Part shown: positions 14,655 through 21,545 of the stretch, one piece after another
How the letters are laid out: each line of letters begins with the position of its first letter
Numbering within the stretch: position 1 is the stretch's first letter
Origin: Bacillota bacterium
GTDB lineage: Bacteria; Bacillota; Clostridia; Lachnospirales; Lachnospiraceae
Reading direction: 5' to 3'
Assembly (NCBI GenBank): GCA_023415475.1
Contig: JAEZKL010000158.1
Location: forward strand, 1-26,841
Length of the DNA: 26,841 nucleotides
Notes under the pieces: model-generated
Databases searched by the model: none
Seen by the model: the letters and a program-made list of their open reading frames with translations, nothing else
What the model was told of the DNA's origin: nothing
Program-made: the position numbers and the translations under genes

Positions 14655-14828
14655 ATGGATTATTGTAACGACAGTAATGCTACACCATCAAAGGACGCCG
14701 GTTCAAAGAACGCAGTAGTAGAAAATGATATTGATTACGGTAACAGTTCAGAGGTTAGTAACCCTCATCCGTCTACTGCAACCCCAAATATACCAAGTGA
14801 AATGCCAAACCGAGGAATCGATAGATAA
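14655..14828 (+). CDS. Small Asn/Ser/Pro-rich protein, possibly sporulation-related
   Basis: The protein is 57 residues from the ATG at 14655, which follows AAAGGAG by 8 nt. Longer in-frame starts upstream lack such a site. The product is hydrophilic and disordered-looking, rich in Asn, Ser and Pro (begins MDYCNDSNATPSKD, ends EMPNRGIDR), with no signal peptide. A central segment, DAGSKNAVVEND, resembles NAGSNAAVENET in the 49-residue protein encoded at 20719-20868. The promoter resembles sigma-G sites, which suggests expression in the forespore. Function unknown. Relation to small spore proteins is inference from composition and promoter. Confidence 0.65.
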   Translation: MDYCNDSNATPSKDAGSKNAVVENDIDYGNSSEVSNPHPSTATPNIPSEMPNRGIDR

Positions 14829-14895
14829 ATAGCAATACATCAATTTAATATCCACCAAAATAATATCTTATTGATAAAAGGACTAAGGGATGATC

Positions 14896-14973
14896 ATATG
14901 CTCCCCTTGTAGTATACAGTTGAAATAAAAAGCTGTTTATTACACGGAGGAGCATATCAAATCGTTTTTTCTG
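14896..14973. terminator. Long hairpin terminator between convergent genes
   Basis: ATATGCTCC (14896-14904) pairs with GGAGCATAT (14949-14957), with inner complementary blocks (CTTGT/ACACG, ACAG/CTGT). On the plus strand a T6 run follows a few bases later (14964-14969). It separates the small Asn-rich gene from the DUF2971 gene. Confidence 0.65.
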
Positions 14974-14997
14974 TCAATCTTACTATAATTTATCAGC

Positions 14998-15948
14998 TCA
15001 ATATCGGATTGGAATCGATGATGCTTCAATCATTAATCTCGGGTTATAATGATGCATCGAAAGAAATCTTCGGAGGCCCTTTTCCGCCAATTCCTTTTCC
15101 ATAATCGGTGCTATAGTAATAGAATTGATTGTCTCCATGGGATCCAGCATTATCTCACAGCAAGGTGTGAAGACACCATTCTTAATTGTAAACCCCAGCT
15201 TAAGCTCCTTCTCTTCATGGCTAGAGTAATCACCGGGCAGCTTTATCACAAATCGGTATTCCTTCTCACCGGCAAAGGACTCATCCTTATAGAAAAGCTT
15301 ACAATCATTCATATAATCCAACACCTTACCCCGGATCGTTGAGAGGGACTGCTCCTTGTTCTGACTCAGATTATATTGCTTCACATATTCATTATTCATC
15401 TCCGACAGCATCAGCTGCAGCGCAGCTGTCTGCTCCTTATCGGTATAAAGAACCTGACCGTAGAACACCCGCATATTGCTTATATTGATCCGTTCCAGGC
15501 ATTTTACCAGCTGATTTATCGTAAAGCAGATATTATAGCCTTGATAATTGCCGTTTTTAACATAGTAGTTCCACATATTAAGCAAATCTTTAGCCTCAGA
15601 CAGGCAGAAGATATAATATCCGGCATTTTCAGCCTGAGTCGTTAACTTCCACTCCCCATAATAGGGATTGAGAGGCTCTGTCTCATAATTTTGATTGAAC
15701 AGCTCCTCTATCGCTTCCCGAAATTCCAATCTTAACTGATTCCCTAATCCACCCAAGGCTTTCATCAGTGGTTTCCTTATGTACATTGCCTCAGACTTAT
15801 CGTTTAGGAATTGGCAGTCGGTAAATCGAAGTGTTTTTCTCTCTAATATTGAATACAACCCCTCCGGTGAAGTATAATGATAAACCTTACTTCTACTCTT
15901 ATCCGGGGTTGAAATTCTAGGTTCAAAGCATTTGATATCTTTAATAAT
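14998..15948 (-). CDS. DUF2971-family protein with no canonical start codon
   Basis: The first ATG in frame is at 15858, but the frame is open back to 15948. The extra residues contain KVYHYTSPEGLYSILERKTLRFTD (about 21-44), which is the conserved N-terminal motif of DUF2971 proteins, so the real product must start upstream of that ATG. No ATG, GTG or TTG exists in the added stretch before the motif, and a TGA precedes 15948. The ribosome site GAGGTG (15958-15953) is followed by ATG AAT TAT TAA in another frame and by ATT codons in this one. Either translation begins at ATT (15948 or 15945), or a one-base change near 15945 has separated the ATG at 15952 from the gene. The later part (AGYYIFCLSEAKDLLNMWNYY, then EKEYRFVIKLPG) is typical of the family, which turns up in defence and regulatory contexts but has no settled function. 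Confidence 0.75.
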   Translation of the reverse strand: MIKDIKCFEPRISTPDKSRSKVYHYTSPEGLYSILERKTLRFTDCQFLNDKSEAMYIRKPLMKALGGLGNQLRLEFREAIEELFNQNYETEPLNPYYGEWKLTTQAENAGYYIFCLSEAKDLLNMWNYYVKNGNYQGYNICFTINQLVKCLERINISNMRVFYGQVLYTDKEQTAALQLMLSEMNNEYVKQYNLSQNKEQSLSTIRGKVLDYMNDCKLFYKDESFAGEKEYRFVIKLPGDYSSHEEKELKLGFTIKNGVFTPCCEIMLDPMETINSITIAPIMEKELAEKGLRRFLSMHHYNPRLMIEASSIPIRY

Positions 15949-15960
15949 TCATCACCTCAT

Positions 15961-16396
15961 TCGTATAATTAATACAGTACCCTTACCAAGTTAAATTTAT
16001 CGTAAAGGCATGCGAATATATATTTTCTCAAAACTACCAGGTATAATGCTGTATCAAGTCTGATAGGGAGTTGACCATACCATGTGCAATCATTGTGCTG
16101 CCGACACTTTTTAAACAAATTCACTCGTTGCTTTGCTTTCACTCATTTTACTACTTTTAGATATTTATGGCAATGTTTTCAAAAAAGCTGCGCAAGAAAA
16201 AACAAGAACAACGGTATTCTTCACAATGGCTTGACGGATATTCTAATCTATCCTTCAAACAGTGTGATATGGAATACAGGTTATCCTTGCCTTCCTGATA
16301 CTTTATTTTTGTTATAGTCTTACTTGTGTAAAATATTGAAACTTTCATTTAGCATAGATAAATCAGTTCCTACAGTCTGCCAACTAATAAATGTAC
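15961..16396. other. Intergenic region with possible decayed coding
   Basis: About 440 bases with no gene I can defend. On the plus strand a 43-codon frame (16167-16298) encodes a basic then mixed peptide (starting MAMFSKKLRKKKQEQRYSSQ) without a ribosome site. A ten-codon frame just before it (ATG at 16082) encodes MCNHCAADTF. Together they could be remains of a small gene. Other frames there look like chance. Confidence 0.3.
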
Positions 16397-16591
16397 TCAC
16401 TGCTTAGCCTGTTTATCAGAAAACTGATGACTGGAGGATGATCTTTCTTTATCACCGCTCACATAACCATTGGTACTATCCAGTGCATTTTTGAAGCGTT
16501 TCATATCGTCTCCGGTAATATTTCTTTCTGCGAGACCGTTATTGTTTGTGTTCGTATGATTGGGATTTTTACTATTTATTCTATTTGACAA
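16397..16591 (-). CDS. Small Asn-rich protein, TTG start
   Basis: The protein is 64 residues from a TTG at 16591, with AGGAGG 8 nt upstream. The N-terminal third is Asn/Ser/Thr-rich (MSNRINSKNPNHTNTNNNGL). The middle is a charged, probably helical stretch (ERNITGDDMKRFKNALD) and the tail is Ser/Lys/Gln-rich. There is no signal peptide or Cys. A sigma-G-like promoter (16620-16648) lies just upstream. It resembles the products at 14655 and 20719 in composition but not clearly in sequence. Function unknown. Confidence 0.65.
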   Translation of the reverse strand: MSNRINSKNPNHTNTNNNGLAERNITGDDMKRFKNALDSTNGYVSGDKERSSSSHQFSDKQAKQ

Positions 16592-16619
16592 AGGAACTAC
16601 CTCCTAGTAAATGATAGAA

Positions 16620-16648
16620 TATTATGTGCAAATCCTATTGATTTATAC
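16620..16648 (-). promoter_or_regulatory. Sigma-G-like promoter of the 64-residue Asn-rich gene
   Basis: On the minus strand GTATA (16644-16648), a 17-bp spacer, and CATAATA (16620-16626). The -10 fits CATnMTA exactly and the -35 matches GMATR in four of five. The spacing equals that at 14523-14552. Confidence 0.45.
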
Positions 16649-16736
16649 CGATTATACGATAACCGCATCTAATTCATGACAAGTGAATTGATTTATCAAT
16701 TCATCTTGTATAATAGCCCGAGAGCAGCTTCGTGTC

Positions 16737-16940
16737 TTACAGACTCTCTCCCAGCTCACGAAACAGCTCGGATAGCTTGAAACACAAATCCTTATCTAGG
16801 GGCATCAAGTCAATGCCTTCACAGGAATCTGTTATCAATATTTCCTTATCGTCCACCTCAATCAGAAAGGCGCCTGCTTTCCGAATTGCTCCATCATATT
16901 TATTTAGTATTGCTTGTACTTTCTTCTCATCTACGTTCAT
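16737..16940 (-). CDS. Small 67-residue hypothetical protein
   Basis: The start chosen is the ATG at 16940, because AAAGGAG lies 7 nt upstream. A longer frame from a TTG at 17045 has no ribosome site and would add an Asn-rich N-terminus. The product (begins MNVDEKKVQAILNKYDGAIR, then FLIEVDDKEILITDSC) looks like a compact alpha/beta domain with a final helix, FKLSELFRELGESL. One Cys pair (about 40 and 54) has no metal-site spacing. It is probably co-transcribed with the 46-residue gene upstream (111 bases apart). I do not recognise a family. Confidence 0.6.
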   Translation of the reverse strand: MNVDEKKVQAILNKYDGAIRKAGAFLIEVDDKEILITDSCEGIDLMPLDKDLCFKLSELFRELGESL

Positions 16941-17051
16941 CCTGAAGCTCCTTTTATATTTATTATTATTTTCGCTCTTATTATTACCATGATTATTGTT
17001 CTTACTATAATTCGAAATCATTGAATGAGCAAGTGCTTTCTCCAAAAGTAA

Positions 17052-17192
17052 TTATGTTTCTTCCTCTATGATAATAAAATGAAATTGATAGTCGTAAAGA
17101 TAAGGCGTTAATTCTGCCAATATCTTATCCCGCTCCTTCTTCGTACACTTTATATGAATGATTTTATTGCCTTCATCAATCTCCTGCTCCAT
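17052..17192 (-). CDS. Small 46-residue hypothetical protein
   Basis: An ATG at 17192 sits 7 nt after AAGGAGA and opens a 46-codon frame ending at 17052. The peptide begins MEQEIDEGNKIIHIKCTKKE, continues DKILAELTPYLYDY, and ends in FHFIIIEEET. This gives a beta-alpha-beta-like alternation with charged ends. An extended -10 (TGCTATAAT on the minus strand, 17230-17238) lies about 40 bases upstream, with no good -35. It appears to be the first gene of a two-gene unit with the 67-residue protein. Function unknown. Confidence 0.6.
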   Translation of the reverse strand: MEQEIDEGNKIIHIKCTKKERDKILAELTPYLYDYQFHFIIIEEET

Positions 17193-17229
17193 GATTTCTC
17201 TCCTTAAATACTCTCAAAACTATAGTACT

Positions 17230-17238
17230 ATTATAGCA
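17230..17238 (-). promoter_or_regulatory. Extended -10 promoter of the two-small-gene unit
   Basis: TGCTATAAT on the minus strand is a perfect extended -10, about 40 bases before the ATG at 17192. The -35 region is poor. Confidence 0.45.
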
Positions 17239-17282
17239 AATACATTTAACAGCTTCATGAAACCCAGGCCGACTATATTGAT

Positions 17283-17945
17283 TTACTCTGTATGTGTATC
17301 TATATAGGCCTGTAACTGTTCGTGCCATTGTATTGTATCGTAGACCTGAGGTTCAGTTCTTTCGTTCAACAAAAGATCCGGTAAATATCTTGGCTGCTTT
17401 CCACCGATATACATAGATTTGATACAGGAAATACAGTAAACACAAACCTCGTCACAGGGCATGGCAGCAGCTCGCTTCTTCATATGCTGATGAATCTGTT
17501 CGATCGGTAGCTTCGGGTAAAAATCATCACCACAACAGACAGAGCTAGTCCCGTGAAGTTCGGTTTCGACAACACATATATTCATCTTATCCAAAAGATT
17601 TCGTACCGCTTTATGTACTTGTGACTTTTCACGAACAGGACAAGCATCCTGGACAGATAGCTTCAGTCCTTTATAATCCGGAAACGGAAAGTCCGGTAAG
17701 GAATCGAGTATTTCCCATAATGAGATGGTTGTTATTCCTTCATATAGACTTCGAAACCTTCGATCACACCCTGCACATACATTAATAATTAAGGAACCCT
17801 TTTCTAGCCGTGGATTAAAATGACAGCATATATTATGCAATTGAACCTCTCCATAGCTTTGTCTTAAAATAAGCAAGAATTGCTGCACCATTTCCGGTTT
17901 ATATATGCTTAGTGCACAGCCCGGATTAAAATATGTCTTTTCCAT
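17283..17945 (-). CDS. (Fe-S)-binding CCG-domain protein (HdrB/GlpC-like cysteine-rich domain)
   Basis: This 220-residue cytoplasmic protein has cysteines grouped as in CCG domains of heterodisulfide reductase subunit B and related proteins: FNPGCAL (7-13), ICCHFNP (about 39-45), VCAGCDRRF (56-64), DACPVRE, SVCCGDDFYP and VYCISC. The C-x(n)-CCG and C-x2-C elements bind a noncubane 4Fe-4S cluster in HdrB. These domains pass electrons between dehydrogenases and thiol or quinone partners. No partner genes (HdrA, FAD dehydrogenase, ferredoxin) are adjacent, so its electron donor is unknown. The ATG at 17945 follows AGGAAGG. The nearby small genes share its strand but look separately promoted. Confidence 0.85.
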   Translation of the reverse strand: MEKTYFNPGCALSIYKPEMVQQFLLILRQSYGEVQLHNICCHFNPRLEKGSLIINVCAGCDRRFRSLYEGITTISLWEILDSLPDFPFPDYKGLKLSVQDACPVREKSQVHKAVRNLLDKMNICVVETELHGTSSVCCGDDFYPKLPIEQIHQHMKKRAAAMPCDEVCVYCISCIKSMYIGGKQPRYLPDLLLNERTEPQVYDTIQWHEQLQAYIDTHTE

Positions 17946-18097
17946 TCGTGAAATCCTTCCTCTTAGGATAATACAGAATATTTTTCATCGATTATGCTTT
18001 TTAAATCGTATACTTGCAAGCAAGCTCGTATTTTATTATATCATAAATAATACAAATTATATTGCAGATTCCCCATTTTATTTTCGCTTGCTTCATA

Positions 18098-18187
18098 TAT
18101 AATGACAACAAAAGGGGGGATACTTCGGTATCATATAGATTAACCAGTTAATAAACATAGTACTTCAATAATGATACCGAGAATTAT
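18098..18187 (+). promoter_or_regulatory. Promoter and structured leader of the esterase gene
   Basis: A -10 TATAAT (18098-18103) would start transcription near 18110. The leader holds AAAGGGGGG (18111-18119), a Shine-Dalgarno-like run far from the ATG. Next is a perfect 10-bp inverted repeat, TCGGTATCAT (18125-18134) and ATGATACCGA (18171-18180). The 36-base loop contains a second dyad, ATTAAC-CA-GTTAAT (18139-18152). The ATG at 18188 has no good ribosome site of its own. Folding the hairpin would bring the G run to about 12 nt from the ATG. Confidence 0.5.
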
Positions 18188-19105
18188 ATGAAATCTTATA
18201 AAGGTAAAGCATATAAAAGAATTATATTAGCTTACGGAATACTGATACTAACCGCGATAGTAGTAATCCTATATTTATTGTTCAATCAACAAGATTCTAA
18301 AATCGAAACCTTTCGAAGTCTGGGCTTTGGTGAGCCCTTGACGAAATCCCAAGTTACCTTGCTGTCTCTGGAAAGCGAATACATGGATAGGAATATGCCC
18401 TATATCATTTATCTCCCAAAGGGTTATGGTAACGGCGAAAAATATCCGGTGTGGTATGGATTGAACAGCTATAGTACCAAGGAAGACATGTGGATCAACA
18501 ACGGCATTAACATAGCAGCCGATGAATTAATTGAGGCAGGTGAAATAGAGCCAATTATCATGGTTTTTCCTTATACTAAGGATGCTACGTTAAAAGAAAT
18601 TGAGAAGGATCTGGAGGATGGCATCGTTGATGAAAGGGAATTTGATCAATTCCTTTGTAAGGAATTAGTGCCCTACATCGATACACACTTCTATACGACT
18701 TCAAAACCGGAGGGCAGGTTCATCGGCGGCTTCTCTTTGGGTGGAATGATCGCTCTTCGAACCGCATTCCATCACACGGATCTGTTTAGCAAGGTTGGTG
18801 GGTACAGTGCCGGTGTATTATACAATGATTTTTCTGGCAATCAGCTGGAAGAATGGCTCTATCCGAATGAAGCCATCGATGACATTAATACCTTTGATAA
18901 AAAGAAAGGTTTCCAAAAGTTGAGCATACAGCTGGATGCCGGTAATTCCAATGATCCCTTCGCGGTCGGTCTAGAATCCCTGCACGAAGCTTTATTGAAA
19001 AGAGGTATTGCCTCCGAATTCGAATTATATGACGGTGGACACACTTTGAGAAAAAATAAACTTAAGGATTATCTTAAGTTCTATGCTCAGAAGGATGAAT
19101 CCTAA
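18188..19105 (+). CDS. Membrane-anchored alpha/beta-hydrolase esterase (esterase D/Fes-like family)
   Basis: This 305-residue protein has one transmembrane helix near the N-terminus (about 11-33: RIILAYGILILTAIVVILYL) after a basic MKSYKGKAYK. The catalytic part should therefore lie outside the cell. The hydrolase fold is of the putative esterase type (PF00756 relatives). The YIIYLPKGYGNGEKYPVWYGL entry strand comes first, then the nucleophile elbow GFSLGG (about 180-185), a late Asp in LDAGNSNDPF, and His in DGGHTL. Relatives include feruloyl and acetyl-xylan esterases and siderophore esterases. The organism type and the nearby beta-galactosidase make carbohydrate-ester cleavage plausible, but the substrate cannot be read from sequence. 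The gene has its own promoter and an odd leader. Confidence 0.85.
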   Translation: MKSYKGKAYKRIILAYGILILTAIVVILYLLFNQQDSKIETFRSLGFGEPLTKSQVTLLSLESEYMDRNMPYIIYLPKGYGNGEKYPVWYGLNSYSTKEDMWINNGINIAADELIEAGEIEPIIMVFPYTKDATLKEIEKDLEDGIVDEREFDQFLCKELVPYIDTHFYTTSKPEGRFIGGFSLGGMIALRTAFHHTDLFSKVGGYSAGVLYNDFSGNQLEEWLYPNEAIDDINTFDKKKGFQKLSIQLDAGNSNDPFAVGLESLHEALLKRGIASEFELYDGGHTLRKNKLKDYLKFYAQKDES

Positions 19106-19254
19106 TCAGTATCCATTTGATTTGTATATCCAACATTATTAAATAACATGAAATAATTCATTTTAATTTCTATGTATTATGCAGAAAATATGATATGATT
19201 TCCTTTAGATTATCAACCTGAATACAGACGAAATAGAATGAAACGGAGATACCG

Positions 19255-20703
19255 ATGGATACAAATGGCTTTGAACAATTTCACTTACAACCCGAGCTAT
19301 GGAAGGCGCTTACCTTTTTAGGATATCATCAGCCAACAAAGATACAACAGTTAGTAATCCCACAAGCACTAAAATATAAGGATCTTTGGGTCAGGTCACA
19401 AACCGGAAGCGGTAAGACTGCCGCTTTTGGGATCCCGATCTGTGAGCAGGTCGAATGGCTGCCAAATCACCCGCAGGCATTAATTCTTGTTCCAACCAGG
19501 GAATTGGCTATCCAGGTAGCCGAAGAAATAGGTAATATCGGAAGATTAAAGCGTCTTAAGGTATTGCCGGTCTTCGGAAAAGTGTCCATAGACCGACAGG
19601 AGCTCGAGTTGAAACAAAAGACACATATTATCGTCGGAACTCCTGGGCGAGTCCGCGATTTAATCCAAAAAGGTACCCTTCCGGTTGATATGATCTCCCA
19701 TCTGGTCGTCGACGAGGCAGATGAGATGTTTCATATCGGACTACAGGAGCAGGTAGAAGATATCATCCGGATGCTTCCCAATGACCGTAACACTATGCTA
19801 TTCTCAGCCACCCTGCAGGAGGAGCTCCAAAAGCTGACCGAAGCCCACATGAAACAACCGAAGATAATACAACTCGAGGAGGAGGCAATTCCTGTAGATA
19901 GCATTGAACAGCTCTCCTACTGTGTGGAAGAACCGGACAAACCGGAGCTGGTATGCAGAATTACCGCTAAGTACCGTCCGGAAAGCTGTATCATCTTTGC
20001 TAATACTCAGGATAAGGTAGAAGCAATTGCCAAATATCTCGTTCTTCACCACTATCCATGCTACTGTCTTCATGGAGCTATGCGTCAGAAAGATCGAATT
20101 CAGGTAATGGACGGTTTTAAGAAAGGTGCATTTCGGTATCTGATTGCAACCGATGTAGCTGCCAGAGGGATTGATATCAGCGAAGTATCGATGGTTATTA
20201 ACTATGATATCTCCAGAGGCAGCGAAAATTACGTACACCGTATCGGCCGCTGCGGGCGCCTTGGCGCTTCCGGTATCGCGATAACCTTATTTACCAAGAA
20301 GGAACAGGAGTCTGTGCAAGCCATTATGAGGTATACCGGTATTACCATTCCAATATACGAACCGGCGACCCTTCTTCTTACACAGGATGATATGGATGAA
20401 TTCGAACAGCAGCTGAATAAGCCTCTCCTGTTGAAAGAGGAGAAAGGCAAAGCCTTAAATCAAACCATCACAAAGCTCCATATCTACGCAGGAAAAAAGG
20501 ATAAGATCCGTACCAACGAAATTGTTGCTACCATCTGTAGCATTGAAGGTGTTACAGCAGAGGATATCGGAATCATTCAGATCCTTCCTACTGCTACTCA
20601 GGTTGAGATTCTAAATCACAAAGGAAACCTGGTATGTCAGCAGCTGAAGGAGAAAACGATCAAGGGCAAGGTACGAAAAGTACGAACCATATCCGCAAAA
20701 TGA
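19255..20703 (+). CDS. dbpA: DEAD-box ATP-dependent RNA helicase, DbpA/YxiN type
   Basis: This 482-residue cytoplasmic helicase has all the core motifs: Q motif GYHQPTKIQ (23-31), motif I SQTGSGKT (48-55), PTRELAIQ, GTPGR, DEAD (153-156), SAT (184-186), then IIFANT, ATDVAARGID and HRIGRCGR in domain 2. The C-terminal ~75 residues (ITKLHIYAGKKDKIRTNEIV, then ILPTATQVEILNHKG) form the DbpA RNA-binding domain. In YxiN and DbpA that domain recognises hairpin 92 of 23S rRNA and targets the enzyme to large-subunit assembly. The ATG at 19255 has GGAG 8 nt before it. It converges with the 49-residue gene, with only 15 bases between stops. Confidence 0.95.
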   Translation: MDTNGFEQFHLQPELWKALTFLGYHQPTKIQQLVIPQALKYKDLWVRSQTGSGKTAAFGIPICEQVEWLPNHPQALILVPTRELAIQVAEEIGNIGRLKRLKVLPVFGKVSIDRQELELKQKTHIIVGTPGRVRDLIQKGTLPVDMISHLVVDEADEMFHIGLQEQVEDIIRMLPNDRNTMLFSATLQEELQKLTEAHMKQPKIIQLEEEAIPVDSIEQLSYCVEEPDKPELVCRITAKYRPESCIIFANTQDKVEAIAKYLVLHHYPCYCLHGAMRQKDRIQVMDGFKKGAFRYLIATDVAARGIDISEVSMVINYDISRGSENYVHRIGRCGRLGASGIAITLFTKKEQESVQAIMRYTGITIPIYEPATLLLTQDDMDEFEQQLNKPLLLKEEKGKALNQTITKLHIYAGKKDKIRTNEIVATICSIEGVTAEDIGIIQILPTATQVEILNHKGNLVCQQLKEKTIKGKVRKVRTISAK

Positions 20704-20718
20704 CAAATAAGATGATAT

Positions 20719-20868
20719 TTACCACCATGAATAGTATGGGTTATTTTTCTGCTTTTTGCCTTTTGTCTCATTCTCTACCGCAGCATTACTACCGGCATTA
20801 TTGCTCGCACTATTATCGGTATTAATGCTTGTATTATTCGAATTACGTGTACTGCGTTTTTTAGGCAT
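20719..20868 (-). CDS. Small 49-residue Asn-rich protein
   Basis: An ATG at 20868 lies 8 nt after GGGAGG and opens a 49-codon frame ending at 20719. The product starts basic (MPKKRSTRNS), has a long Asn/Ser/Thr/Ala centre (NNTSINTDNSASNNAGSNAA), then a Lys-rich stretch and the ending NNPYYSWW. The centre segment NAGSNAAVENET resembles DAGSKNAVVEND in the protein at 14655, which suggests a small family of Asn-rich proteins. A weak sigma-G-like -10 (CATTATT on the minus strand, 20920-20926) lies upstream without a good -35. Function unknown. Confidence 0.65.
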   Translation of the reverse strand: MPKKRSTRNSNNTSINTDNSASNNAGSNAAVENETKGKKQKNNPYYSWW

Positions 20869-20967
20869 ACGATGAACCTCCCTTCGATATTTAACATTTA
20901 TTATCTGCTATTCTTTCAGAATAATGCTGTAAAAATATACTTATAATTTGAGGTTTCACTGTATTTT

Positions 20968-20983
20968 TTGTTCACATGAACAA
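20968..20983. promoter_or_regulatory. Operator-like palindrome
   Basis: TTGTTCA-CA-TGAACAA is a perfect 7-bp dyad with a two-base centre. It lies next to the left arm of the long hairpin and about 100 bases upstream of the small Asn-rich gene. It could be a repressor site or a short hairpin. Confidence 0.35.
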
Positions 20984-21076
20984 AGAGGATGTTTCAAAAC
21001 ATATATAGTTAGCGAAGGCAAGGGATGTTGTTATCCTTACCTTATGCTAATAAATGTGTTTTGAAACATCCTCTTT
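20982..21076. repeat. Long hairpin homologous to 8918-9015; likely terminator of the reductase/MerR operon
   Basis: A perfect 20-bp stem (20982-21001 with 21057-21076) is extended inward by TTAGC/GCTAA and AAGG/CCTT blocks, so nearly all 95 bases fold into one rod. Both arms and the inner AAGGCAAGG and CTTACCTT words match the element at 8918-9015 in the same orientation. It starts 12 bases past the MerR stop. The U tract is short (CTCTTTG on the minus strand), so termination is probable but not certain. Confidence 0.75.
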
Positions 21077-21087
21077 TGATTTTATAC

Positions 21088-21474
21088 TTATTCATCAAAC
21101 TTCTTTAATTCCTTCTCGTACTTTAATATACGATCCTCATAGCCATCTATCTTTTTATCCAGATAGTTTAATGTATTTTGTAGCTCTTCCATCTTTTCAG
21201 CAATCTGTTTTCTTTGTTCCAGCAGTAATTCTTTTCTTGCACCTATCGTCGAATTTCCTTTCTGGAACATGGAGACATATTCAATCAAAATTTCTATCGA
21301 AAGACCTGCGCTCCTCATACATTTAATAAAACTCACCCAACGGCAATCTTCTTCATTATAATCCCGGTTACCGCTGCTATTCTTATTCACCGCCGGTAAT
21401 AAACCAATTCGCTCATAATAACGCAGTGTGTCTGTAGATAAATCATATTTTTTGCTAACCTCAGATATTGTCAT
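21088..21474 (-). CDS. MerR-family transcriptional regulator
   Basis: This 128-residue protein has an N-terminal winged helix (TISEVSKKYDLSTDTLRYYERIGLL, across residues 2-26, then NRDYNEEDCRWVSFIKCMR). A dimerisation helix follows (about 75-128), rich in Glu, Lys and Leu. The first residues and the RYYERIGLLP turn are diagnostic of MerR. There is no metal-binding Cys pattern at the C-terminus; the protein looks like the AdhR/aldehyde- or redox-sensing branch. It is the last gene after two aldo/keto reductases. The operon promoter (23722-23752) has a 19-bp spacer with a dyad, as expected for a site twisted by MerR proteins. It most likely activates its own operon. The inducer is unknown. Confidence 0.92.
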   Translation of the reverse strand: MTISEVSKKYDLSTDTLRYYERIGLLPAVNKNSSGNRDYNEEDCRWVSFIKCMRSAGLSIEILIEYVSMFQKGNSTIGARKELLLEQRKQIAEKMEELQNTLNYLDKKIDGYEDRILKYEKELKKFDE

Positions 21475-21545
21475 GTGAACCCCTCTCTTCCGCAGTATGC
21501 CATCTCAAGCCTACAGCCACTTTTCAATCATAGCTTTCGCACTGC

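Noticed and set aside
16084..16317. 77-codon plus-strand frame and the overlapping 63-codon minus-strand frame
   Set aside because: Neither has a ribosome site, and both have the Phe/Cys/Leu-rich look of non-coding A/T-rich DNA. A different frame (16167-16298) is noted only as a possible remnant.
17021..17045. Longer start for the 67-residue protein, giving an Asn-rich N-terminus
   Set aside because: The TTG and ATG candidates lack ribosome sites, whereas the ATG at 16940 has AAAGGAG 7 nt upstream. The Asn-rich extension remains a minor possibility.
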